The notes under the pieces are model-generated. The model saw only the letters and a program-made list of their open reading frames with translations, was not told where the DNA came from and made no database searches. Shown in pieces: positions 7,974 to 17,800 of a DNA stretch of 64,000 bases (its first letter is position 1; every line of letters starts with the position of its first letter). This DNA comes from Bacteroidetes bacterium HGW-Bacteroidetes-2 (GTDB lineage: Bacteria > Bacteroidota > Bacteroidia > Flavobacteriales > Flavobacteriaceae). The position numbers were made by a program, and so were the translations under genes. The stretch covers positions 86,788 to 150,787 of the forward strand of contig PHDJ01000003.1 of assembly GCA_002842575.1 (NCBI GenBank). The letters run 5' to 3'.

Positions 7974-8420
7974 TTAATCAATTAATTCATGAAAACCTTT
8001 TTCAGAACTTAATCCTATACGTTTTAGTTCTACCTCATTTCCGTAGAATTTTATTGCCAGTATAACGGACGTCTTTTCTTTAGGCTTATACCATTTTACT
8101 TCATTATCTATTATCATTTTCAAATTTAAATCTTCTGTTCTTATGTTTGTTTCGTTATCAATGCTCAAAAGGCACGAACCTCCCTCTTCGTTTACTATGA
8201 CTTGTAGAGATAATAATCCTCTAATTTCTTTTACTGTTTTTTTGTCAAAATTGGTTGCAAGAATATTTACAAAATCAGTTTTTTGTTTTACTGATATTGT
8301 GTTACTTTCCATAACAAACTTTTCTGTATCACAATTTTCAAATTTTTTTTCAAAAATATCCTGCGCAAAAGTATTGAGGCTGAAAGCTAATAAAATGTAT
8401 ATCAAAACTTTATTTTTCAT
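7974..8420 (-). CDS. Secreted protein with TonB-C-like fold, possible immunity-region gene
   Basis: A 148-residue protein with a signal peptide (residues 1-19, ending NTFA-Q). The rest resembles the TonB C-terminal/energy-transducer module seen in small Bacteroidota periplasmic proteins: SLQVIVNEEGGSC in the middle, VKWYKPKEK and a final beta strand VILAIKFYGNEVELKRIG. It is the last gene of the minus-strand Rhs locus, 10 nt after a small membrane protein gene and behind an orphan Rhs tip. It may be an immunity protein or an unrelated passenger. Confidence 0.6.
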   Translation of the reverse strand: MKNKVLIYILLAFSLNTFAQDIFEKKFENCDTEKFVMESNTISVKQKTDFVNILATNFDKKTVKEIRGLLSLQVIVNEEGGSCLLSIDNETNIRTEDLNLKMIIDNEVKWYKPKEKTSVILAIKFYGNEVELKRIGLSSEKGFHELID

Positions 8421-8430
8421 TTTTTCATTT

Positions 8431-8652
8431 TTAACCGAATAATAAATAGCTTAGAATTAAGAACGTCAAAAAAGTTATAATTCCAATAAGAGTATTTATG
8501 TAGTCATTTGTGCTATTAAATACTACATCATTGCCCCTATCTTTAAAAAAAGCATCAAAACTTTTTGCCTTTCTACCAGCTAATTTATGGCTCACAAAGC
8601 TTATAAAATAACGAACCGAAGCTCCTATTATTTGAAGAAAAAAAGATACCAT
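8431..8652 (-). CDS. Small membrane protein, presumed immunity partner of orphan Rhs tip 2
   Basis: A 73-residue protein with hydrophobic segments at residues 1-20 and 50-72, separated by a basic, polar loop (HKLAGRKAKSFDAFFKDRGND). It starts 3 nt after the stop of the Rhs tip at 8656-9387, the spacing expected for a toxin and its immunity gene. Function is inferred only from this position; no family was recognised. Confidence 0.55.
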   Translation of the reverse strand: MVSFFLQIIGASVRYFISFVSHKLAGRKAKSFDAFFKDRGNDVVFNSTNDYINTLIGIITFLTFLILSYLLFG

Positions 8653-8655
8653 AAT

Positions 8656-9387
8656 TTATTCCAATTGTGATTTCATTTGTTTAAAAAAGGCTTTAGGGGT
8701 TACTATTTTCTTCATTAAAGAGTTAAATACCTTTAGGGCTGTACCTTTAGTACTTGGGGAAAGTTGATTATACCAAGTTCCTTTAAAAAATGAATTTGAT
8801 TGAGCCATATTAAACCCACGTATATTAAATTTAGGTAAAGGCAAAACTGTCATATATCCATTAATACCAGAGTTAATATGATCTTCACTTCCTCTTATGG
8901 AATTAGAACCATCTAAACGAAGTGGGTGTTCTTTGGGATTCAATAAATCAAAACTAGTCACAAAAGCAGAAACACCATCTGCTATGTTATAAGCAGTTTC
9001 AGAAAAAGGGATATTGTTTTCTACGCCAAAATCTCTTGCTTTTTCAAAAATAGTAGATTCACGTTCTAAAATTTCTCCTGGCCAAGGGGTTCTGTCTTCT
9101 CCCATTTTTGGATTGGTAAAAATAGATGATATTGGATTATTTTCTTCATGATGCTCTTCTACATCCTTGATAGATGGCCCTACATGTTCAAAACCTTTAG
9201 GTGTATTATGCTCTCCTGTAACATTCCCATCCCAAACGTACTCTTTCTTGTTCTTATCCCATATCCAATCATCAGGGCTTTCCGGCGTCATCCCTGTAGG
9301 GTCGATGTACTTCACTGGGTTTTGTAAAGTATAAGCATATGGACTGAACGAAGGGTATTTATCATACATCTGGTCAACCGATAACAT
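8656..9387 (-). CDS. Orphan Rhs C-terminal tip 2 (displaced toxin module)
   Basis: The first 33 residues are Rhs core (YPSFSPYAYTLQNPVKYIDP, then TGM), the hallmark junction before a variable toxin domain. Reading upstream in frame to about 9487 gives more core: EYKFNAKELDAETG and YYYGARYYDPKWS, matching the end of the full Rhs gene. No ordinary start precedes this, so the listed ATG is an internal core methionine and the module is a spare tip. The tip (about residues 34-243) is rich in Asp/Glu/Pro, then has a basic end (TPKAFFKQMKSQLE). No known toxin motif was recognised. Two small genes follow closely. Confidence 0.75.
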   Translation of the reverse strand: MLSVDQMYDKYPSFSPYAYTLQNPVKYIDPTGMTPESPDDWIWDKNKKEYVWDGNVTGEHNTPKGFEHVGPSIKDVEEHHEENNPISSIFTNPKMGEDRTPWPGEILERESTIFEKARDFGVENNIPFSETAYNIADGVSAFVTSFDLLNPKEHPLRLDGSNSIRGSEDHINSGINGYMTVLPLPKFNIRGFNMAQSNSFFKGTWYNQLSPSTKGTALKVFNSLMKKIVTPKAFFKQMKSQLE

Positions 9388-9487
9388 TATACTCCACTTC
9401 GGGTCATAATACCTTGCACCGTAATAATAGTTGCCCGTCTCCGCATCCAGCTCTTTTGCATTAAACTTGTATTCTGTTTCACTACAT
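9388..9487 (-). repeat. Rhs core remnant in front of orphan tip 2
   Basis: About 100 nt homologous to the 3' core of the full Rhs gene (compare 12660-12770): the minus frame reads EYKFNAKELDAETGNYYYGA. Beyond 9487 the similarity stops abruptly. This piece is the likely crossover homology for swapping tips. Confidence 0.8.
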
Positions 9488-9639
9488 GCGTTTTTAAATT
9501 TTTTTTGCTAGAATGCGTAGCGGGTTAAAAAAAATATATCAACATATTTGAAACATAAACTTGATCTAGTAATTAACTCATTCAACATTATGGTTTTATA
9601 AGAGCGGGGAACTCATTGCAAAATTTGTTAGTTTTATTT

Positions 9640-10458
9640 TTAATTAACCGAGTCTTTTACATAAATTGTTTCGTCAAAAAATAATATACGTTCCATTCTC
9701 TTTGTGGTATCTTTTTTATCTTTAACATACTCAGAGATATACCCCCTTATCCTTTCTTCTCCAGGTTTTTTATATATGATGCCAAAATTTGCATTATGGT
9801 TTTTAGGGACTTCTTTAGGAATTTCTGGATGGGGGATACCATCATTTTTTAAACTATAAAAAGTATTTTTTTTTATGTCATCAATGTTTGAAAAATCTTC
9901 CTTTAAATCATTATCATTTTCAGGCATAACTACTAACATATCAGAATCATAACTAAAATATGGCTGAAACAAATAAAACCTATATTCTAATGTGTCATTT
10001 ACAGAAATAGTATCTTTGTTGAAGATATAATAGTAATTACCTTTATTTCTTATAGTATCTTTTGTTTTCTTATTCAAAACCCATACTTGGTTAATATAAG
10101 ATTTATTATTCATATTGATGTATTCAACTATACTATCTGTTTTTTCTCCACCATATTGCTGCCAATTACCAATCCTATAATCTAAATTGTTTCTTACAAT
10201 ATTGCCTTCTGCCCGTTTTGTTCCGTCTTCTTTGTAAATGACAGTATAGCTAAGGCTATCTCCTGCGTTAAAATACACTACCTGTTTTAGCTTTTGGGAC
10301 GGATAATATAAGTAAGAAGAATCTATTTTCTTATCCTTATTGTAATAATGGATAGATTCAATGTTCCCGTCATCATCTCGATCTATGACTTTGTGGTTTT
10401 TTTTACAAGAAACAAAACTGATTATCAGTATTAAAAAAGTTATAAAATGTTTGTTCAT
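9640..10458 (-). CDS. Lipoprotein, presumed immunity protein of orphan Rhs tip 1
   Basis: A 272-residue lipoprotein: signal peptide with lipobox (ISFVSC, Cys18), then about 250 periplasmic residues. The first third contains repeated short beta strands such as DRDDDGNIESIHYYNKDKK and SYTVIYKEDGTKRAEG, similar to MORN-type antitoxin-like repeats. It starts 2 nt after the stop of the orphan Rhs tip at 10461-11117, so it is a good candidate for that tip's immunity protein, held in the envelope. The 150 nt after it lead to the next orphan module. The role is inferred from position. Confidence 0.65.
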   Translation of the reverse strand: MNKHFITFLILIISFVSCKKNHKVIDRDDDGNIESIHYYNKDKKIDSSYLYYPSQKLKQVVYFNAGDSLSYTVIYKEDGTKRAEGNIVRNNLDYRIGNWQQYGGEKTDSIVEYINMNNKSYINQVWVLNKKTKDTIRNKGNYYYIFNKDTISVNDTLEYRFYLFQPYFSYDSDMLVVMPENDNDLKEDFSNIDDIKKNTFYSLKNDGIPHPEIPKEVPKNHNANFGIIYKKPGEERIRGYISEYVKDKKDTTKRMERILFFDETIYVKDSVN

Positions 10459-10460
10459 CT

Positions 10461-11117
10461 TTATTTATTTTTCTTTTCTATTATTTTTATAGAATCAGTA
10501 CTATATGTGCTTAAAGTACGTTCATCTTTATTTTTAGCCTTTTCCATCGTTTCTGTGAAAATCTTTCTTGCTTCTTCTAAACTTTTGGCACCATCCTTCC
10601 ATATCACGTTATCAGCATCACTATTACTGGAGTATTTTATTAAAACATGAGTATCACTTTTCTTAGAGTCATCACGGGTTACTTCCCGTCCATCAATCTC
10701 CTCATCAAGACCCAAAATCATACGCCATCCCTTCCCTGCATACTCAGCAATTTTTAGCCATGAACTTTCAGCATCAACATTTATACTATGCTTTGCTCCT
10801 TTTTCATTATTAACACCTATACTAGCACCATTATCACCTGCTTTTTGTGCTCCGTAAATTGTGAAATCTGCTTCGGTGTCAGGAATATCTTTTTTATAGC
10901 TCTCAAATACTTTCGAAAGAGATGAGTACATTTTAACTAAAGGGTTATTATCTAAATAAGATTTAACCTGTACTACTTCTGGAGGAGGATTAACTCCCTC
11001 TGGGCAATCTGGGGGACAACCACATCCATTTGCCCCTTCCACAAACATGCCTGTAGGGTCAGTGTAACGAACTGGATTTTGTAAGGTATAAGCATATGGC
11101 GATACACCCGGGTACAT
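10461..11117 (-). CDS. Orphan Rhs C-terminal tip 1 (displaced toxin module)
   Basis: The listed 218 residues open with Rhs core (YPGVSPYAYTLQNPVRYTDP, TGM). The tip then has a Cys/Pro-rich linker (NGCGCPPDCPEG), a soluble alpha/beta-looking middle and a basic tail (IKIIEKKNK). In-frame core continues upstream to about 11240 (YKFNAKEFDEETGWYYYGAR). Further up, a 2-nt difference from the full gene shifts the frame in the EEHL region, so the module cannot be expressed as a full Rhs protein. No catalytic motif was recognised. The lipoprotein gene follows after 2 nt. Confidence 0.75.
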   Translation of the reverse strand: MYPGVSPYAYTLQNPVRYTDPTGMFVEGANGCGCPPDCPEGVNPPPEVVQVKSYLDNNPLVKMYSSLSKVFESYKKDIPDTEADFTIYGAQKAGDNGASIGVNNEKGAKHSINVDAESSWLKIAEYAGKGWRMILGLDEEIDGREVTRDDSKKSDTHVLIKYSSNSDADNVIWKDGAKSLEEARKIFTETMEKAKNKDERTLSTYSTDSIKIIEKKNK

Positions 11118-11270
11118 CTCACTTGCGGGATCAACACTGAGGAATGTACTCCATTTCGGGTCATAATACCTCGCCCCATAATAATACCACCCCGTCTCTT
11201 CATCAAATTCCTTTGCGTTGAACTTGTAGGGCGAGTTGTTTCTCTACTTAAATGCTCCTCCAACAGTGTG
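11118..11270 (-). repeat. Rhs core remnant in front of orphan tip 1, frameshifted
   Basis: About 150 nt homologous to the full gene (compare 12690-12830). The stretch encoding LLEEHLSR is 2 nt longer than the LVEEHLNS stretch of the intact gene and runs out of frame with the following SPYKFNAKE. The homology fades above 11270. Confidence 0.8.
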
Positions 11271-11303
11271 TCACGCCGAAGCAAGGATACTTTGGAAAGG
11301 CGA

Positions 11304-11864
11304 TCACATCTCTATTAACTTAGTAAGATTAACTACTGAGTAAATAGCATTCTCATCTGTAAACAACCTGCCAGATTCATCACAATAAACATACATAATG
11401 TCTTTATAAAATATAGGATTACCATATTCAGTAATATCTATATAATAGGAATGATTTATATAAACTGCTTGATAATCTTTTCCGTAAGTATAAAATAAAA
11501 TATAGTCCGAGTAAATAAAATTACTCTTTTCATAATTCAAATTGTTATCTGTTCCTAAATTAATATATGGGATTTTATAATCAAATTTTTTTTTAGAAAC
11601 AGGCCTATTGACATCTTCTTTGTAATCTTTTAAACTATTTTTTATATTTTCAGGCAACTCTTTAAAGCTCACTTTATCTTGTTTTTTTATTACGTTTTTT
11701 AAATCAATTACTTTATAATTGTTAATTATTGGTCTAATTAAAGCTATAGCGTGACCAGTTATAGGAACCTTATTTCCTGAAATTAAATTGTATATTATAG
11801 AAACAAAAAGAACTATAATTATTAACAATAATATTTTTAATTTTTTTTTCATCTTTAAGTTCAT
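11304..11864 (-). CDS. Membrane-anchored presumed immunity protein for the Rhs lipase-like toxin
   Basis: A 186-residue protein with a Lys-rich start and one strong transmembrane segment (about residues 9-27, ILLLIIIVLFVSIIYNLI). It is followed by a Lys/Tyr/Asn-rich domain that should face the periplasm. Its ATG overlaps the Rhs stop in an ATGA arrangement (11861-11864), giving translational coupling with the toxin-bearing gene. Position, size and anchoring match immunity proteins against envelope-acting toxins. No family was recognised. Confidence 0.7.
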   Translation of the reverse strand: MNLKMKKKLKILLLIIIVLFVSIIYNLISGNKVPITGHAIALIRPIINNYKVIDLKNVIKKQDKVSFKELPENIKNSLKDYKEDVNRPVSKKKFDYKIPYINLGTDNNLNYEKSNFIYSDYILFYTYGKDYQAVYINHSYYIDITEYGNPIFYKDIMYVYCDESGRLFTDENAIYSVVNLTKLIEM

Positions 11865-14800
11865 TCTTTAATTTCTAATGATTTTAATCGCTTAGCAAAT
11901 TCATTAATCTCATTTCTCATTTTATTTAATTTTGGAAGCCATTCATCCACGTTTTCATCACTTTGTCCATCATGACCTAAATTCCAACTGCCACTGAAGA
12001 GACCAGATTTATCCCTATAGCCTATATTAAAAGCCTTATCAGATTTTCTTCCAGCTAAACCATTAGGAATATTGTCAAAATCCTTAAAGCCAGCAACCTG
12101 AACTATATCATCAGGACTAAATATGTTATAATGAGCAACACTGCTATTTTCCGATAAGCCATATTCCCTTATGGGGGTATTTATGGTAAGTATATTAATT
12201 TGTACTTTTTCACCAATACTTTCAAAATGATTTTCTAACATGTTTGCTGTTAAAGTAACTACATTACCTCCATGACTATGTCCCACTAAAGTAATTGGTT
12301 CGCCGGCCTTTCTATTTTCTAAAACAAAGTTATATAAACCAGCGGCAAACTTTAATCTTCCTATTTTGGTGTTTGGCAAACTTTGCGCCCTATTACTAGA
12401 ATCAAACATATTATAATGATGAGAGGAAGTGTTTCTAAACTCTTGGCGAATTGCATCCATACTTGACCGACTCATCCCTATATTATTAACAAAAGTTCCA
12501 TGCATGAAGAAAGCTTGTTTACCATTAGGGTCAATATAAATAACAGGATTTTGATAAGTATAAATATATGGGTTTAAGTTAAAATTATTAAAAAACCCAC
12601 CATTATGCTGCCCATCTCCATAAAACTCATTTTCCATAACTGGATTATATGTTGCCAATGGATCAATACTTAACCACACACTCCACTTCGGGTCATAATA
12701 CCTAGCCCCGTAATAGTACCACCCCGTCTCTTCATCCAGCTCCTTGGCGTTGAACTTGTATGGAGAGTTGTTTGAGTTCAAATGTTCCTCCACCAGTGTT
12801 TCACCAAAGGGCAAATATTCCATATGCTGTGTGATATCCCCTGCTAAATTAGTGATATAACTTGAACTTCCCAAATGGTCGGGATGGTACCAGTAAGCAG
12901 CAAAAACCTTATCGTTATGCTCAAACCTGCAACTAAATGCCTCGGTAGTGCCATAAAGTACTTGGGGGCTTATGAAAATTTCTTTGTCAAACTTCAAATG
13001 ATCTGCTACTATGGCGTCGCTTGCGTCAATCACCTTTTGGTCCACCAATTGGACAACCGCAGTACTTACTTCCATATCTTTACATAATAACCCCAAATTA
13101 TTTACTGTTCCCAATGCACTATGGATACGCTCACTACCAATGTAGTAATGTTTGGTGTATTTAGTCAGGGGGAATTGGTCCAATAAATCAGGTCGTATCC
13201 CGTCAGGCAGTTTTAAGGGCTTGACAGTGAGTAAAGGGCTTGGATATACCGTGGCTTCCAGTTTATGGGCAAACCCTGTTTCTTTTGCACTGTAGCGGGC
13301 ATCAAACCGTCCGGGGGCATACTTTATGGTGCGTTCGCCACCGGCATCATATGTGTAAACGGCTACTTCGGGTTTATCAATATCGGCTTCTGGCACCAAA
13401 TCCACAGCACGCAAGCGGTCTTCTTCGTCCCATAGGTTTTGTCGCAGTAAAATATCAATAGTGCCCGTGGGCTCATTAGGGTCACTCACACGTTGTGTGG
13501 TTGATACCATATTACCATTTGCGTCATAATCAACAAGCTGGCGTTTGATGCGGGGATCATTAGGGTCATCATTGTAGTCGTGATTGGGCAACTCGGTGAT
13601 TTCACGGGGTGCATGGGGCTGTACATAGTTGTAATCACCTGCCACCTGACTGCCACTGGCATACCCGTCATACTCCAGGTCATAAGAGGTGGTCATTACC
13701 GGGATCACTTGATTGATAGGATCATTTAGGCTGTTTATTGCGCCCTTTATATGGGTTTGTTTTTTGCTTAAAATGGTATGATCCACATCATAGAGCATAT
13801 CCAGGGTATACTCGTGCCTCAAGAGCTCCGGGGTGACATCGCCGGGACCTACATAAGACCCGTTGGCCTCTATCAGCCTGTTGTAATCATCATATTTATA
13901 TGTATGGTTAACAGGGCCACCCAACGTTCCTGATATAGGACTGGTGCTGTTAACGGTTTCAATATTTAAAATATTACTTAAAACGTCATAGGAATATTCC
14001 TTTTCAATATTGAAAGAATTAAAATTGTGCGAAACAGCATTCATACGCCGGCGTATGTCATAATCATACGTGGTTTGTGTGCCATTGCCATAAAGGATAC
14101 TGGCGCGCTCACCATAATCTGTATAGGTGATATTTTCCACAATGTAACGTGGAGCGTTTACCCCGGGTATATCCCTTGCTATGTTATTAAGCTGTCCGGC
14201 TTTATCATATTGGTAATCTACGGTTTCACCATCAGGATAGTATATTTTACTGATACGGTTCCAGCTGTCATAAATCCATTCTGTTTTGAACCAGTAGGAC
14301 AGCTTTCCGGCCACGGCAACTCCCCGTATAGTCTCAATGAGCTCTCCTAGTTTTCCGTATTCAAACTGTTGTATGCCCGTGGCATCTTCCTGCATTATCA
14401 ATCGACCAATGTTATAATCGTCCGGCCCTGAGGTCAAAGCACTTCCATAGGTGTACTTGACATCATTTTCAGGATGATGTGGGTAATTTATTTCGGTGAG
14501 CCTGTGATAGTTGTATTGGTATGTGATCACACCGGTCTGATTGGGTTGTGAAAGGTTTGCGGTTTTCTTCTCGGTTAAGGCCCCGGCGTTGTTATAGGTG
14601 TAAGAGGTAATGCCCCTATCAGGATGCTTCTCCAGAATACGTCTGCCGGCCAAATCATACTCATATACAGTTTCATAACCCTTGGTGTTTTTTACCTTGA
14701 TGAGCTCGTTAATGGCATTGTAATAAAACTGTGTCGTGATTTCGTTGTTTTGTACCACTTTTCGTTTCCTGCCCCTAACATCGGTGAATGATTCCTGTAC

Positions 14801-17800
14801 CTGATCCTGACCAAAAGTATTCTCATTGGTAACCCGCGTGCTGAACATCCCGTCAACAATGGCATATTCAAAATAGGTTTGTAGTTGTTCCCCGGGCTGT
14901 TTGACAAACAATTGCCTGTCACGCTGATCATATTCCATTTCTACAGCTGGAAGATTATTTAAACTTTGAGCATAATAACCTGTATCAGCTCCTGAGAGGA
15001 TATGCAAGTTGGTAGGATAAGTATTTTGTACAACCGGCAGGAAGCTTTTCAATACCCTGCCATAAGCGTCTTTTTCTTCATAACCGCTTACAAGCCATTT
15101 CATTGCGTCTGAATTGTGGGTCTTTTTAAGCTGGATTGCCTGACCAAAGCCATCCACAATACTCACGGTTAATATCTCATTTAGTGCATTGTCCGGATCA
15201 AAATGCCGGGTCACGGCATGATGCTGTGCGTTGTTCAATGGCAAGGTACCGGGTTCTGCTGCCACAAAACTGCCCTGGGCGTTGCTGATCATATAATCAT
15301 TGGGGCCTGCACTCCCTATTTGAACGTGAACGGGGTCTTCCCCTTTATATTCATTTCTGATGGTCCACCCGTTTGGCAGTTCATAGGGCCCGGTGACCTC
15401 TATCACCCTTCCCCTGTTGTCTAAGCGCGTGCGCATGGAGTTCCCGTTCATGTCCGTAACATATACCGGCACACCGAATAAAAAATTGTATACTGAACTT
15501 GATTGTTGGTTAAAAGAATCGGAAAAACTCACAGGATAGGTTTTCACTTCGGTATCATACCCGATGGTTTGTATAAAATAACCGCCCAATGCCCCCAAAT
15601 TATCCAATTGCTTTACTTGGGTGGTGTTTCCATAGGAATCGTAAGCAAATTCAACATTATTGGTTTCATTGTCTCCCAAGTTTATAATAATACGGTGTAA
15701 TTTCCCAAAGGAATTATATACAGCTTCCCGTTCCCGCAACAACTCGTTGCTTTGGTTTTTAAAGACACTTATTTTTGTGGGCAAGCCCGGGTAACCTACA
15801 TCTTCATATTCAATTTCAGTGCGGTAGGCGTCCTCAAAAGTGCTTCCATTATTATGGTAGCTGGTAATGTTCCCTTGACCGTCATATTCACTGAATAACT
15901 GGACCAAATTGAGGTTTTGCCCATCCTCAAAACTGGTTGTGATGGTTTTCACTGGAACCGCAAGCAAACGGCTATAGTCAGGGTCACCCGATAAAGGTTG
16001 CTGATATACAGCATCGATGTTGACATTGGTTTCAACAACAGGGGTGTCAGGGTTCAGGAGGTTATAAAACATCCTTGTTAACGATAGTATCTCATCGGCA
16101 TCTGTGTAAACTGCTGTCTCTTTAACAGCACCTTTGAGATAATAGCTGGTATTGTGGTATTTTTTTTCAGTATACCTGTAGACCACCTCCAATGAGGGAT
16201 GGCGTTGTTCCACTCTCAGGGTTTCAAAGCCTAAAAACTCACGCTCCCGCCGATCATGCTTCCCTTTATCATATACGATGGTTGTCAAGGTTTCATCAAA
16301 AGTGGGTGCTGCTTCCTGTGTAAATCCATCATGGGTTATGATTTTCTTCATCACCCATTTGCTATGGGGTAAATCATAGGTATTCTCAGTCAATTCATAA
16401 TCCACTTCCCAACTGCCACCCAAGGGCGTATTGACTTTGTAGAGCAAATTGTTTTTCCCCACTTGGTTTAGCCGTGCTGAAACAGATGCATTGTCATCTT
16501 CACCGGTTAAAATATCCGGCAAACCGTCACCATTGATATCTTGTACGGTAACCCTTTTTTCGCCAAATGCTGCATTCAAACCAAAAGAGGGTGTAAAGGT
16601 CACTTTTATTGGTGCAAAAGGTATTGGGATCATAAAACCTGTGGTAAATGAAGCATAAACATTCCCCGAGACAGAAACGTCTTCTTCTACTTCACCGCCC
16701 CCATAAAATGGTTGCGGAACATCGTCAAACCCTGTTCCTGTGTTTAGATAATACTCAAATCCATTTTGGGTTCTAATAACCAAATCGGGCAATCCATCAC
16801 CATTCACATCAGTTAATAAAGTATTCATCGCAGAGGTACTTTGCCCGCCACCAAAACCGGCAGCAAAGGATGCTGAAATGGGAAGGGGCGCACCCAAACC
16901 TAAATTGTCCCTTTCACTGGTCAGCAGGGTGCCATACCCACTTCCCCAAGGAATCATTTCTTCTGTGAAAGAACCATAACCTACGTTAAGCCGTACTTTG
17001 ACTGCATGATCCTCAATAAGTACTTGATCCGGCAAACCATCACCGTTCATATCCGTCCATTGCTTTACATTAGATGTGCTACCATCACCGGTATTAATAC
17101 CCGCACTGATATTTGATATTATGGGGTTTTTTTGGCTTTTCCCTTGGTCCGATTTAGGGTTCATGCCTGAAATGGTAACCCCATGGGTATTATCTTCATT
17201 GAAGCTCCCTGAAACAAATACATTCTCATTGTTTAAAGTAGTGCCCGACAAGCCCCCACGCAAATTTGTGTACTGTATTTTACCTCCTGTGATTATATCG
17301 GGGTAACGGTCCCCGTTTAAGTCAATGTATTGGTTCAGAACAACAGACTTGGCCTCACTAACGGTACCGCTCACAGTACCAATGTTCCCCGATTTTGCTT
17401 TTCCTTTGGATTCACTAAGTTGTTTGAACCCCACAACCACACCTGCCGTCCCGTCAATTAAATCGCTTGCCGTGAGAAAGAGGTCGTGTAAGTTGCTTTC
17501 CCCAAAACGCCCAACGGTCGAAGTAAGATCACCATCTAAGTTATAACCATATTTTGCGGTTATAATTGATGGGTTTTCAAACATCTGATCAGGTTGGTCC
17601 TGTGAATAAAAGGTATACCGGATGTTTTCGCCGTTAAGGGTCATATCTTCAGGGTCAGCATTGTCAATTTCATCTTGTAACCCCTCCGGATCACCATCAA
17701 AATCAAATACGCTCATGTCAATATTGCCATCAAATACATCGGGAGAACCAGGATTGGTGATTTCTCCTTCTTCATTGTATTCAAATGCCAGTCCCCCATT

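Noticed and set aside
8143..8442. Plus-strand open frames in the Rhs region, including 8143-8442
   Set aside because: These lie opposite convincing minus-strand genes and show no domain or signal of their own.
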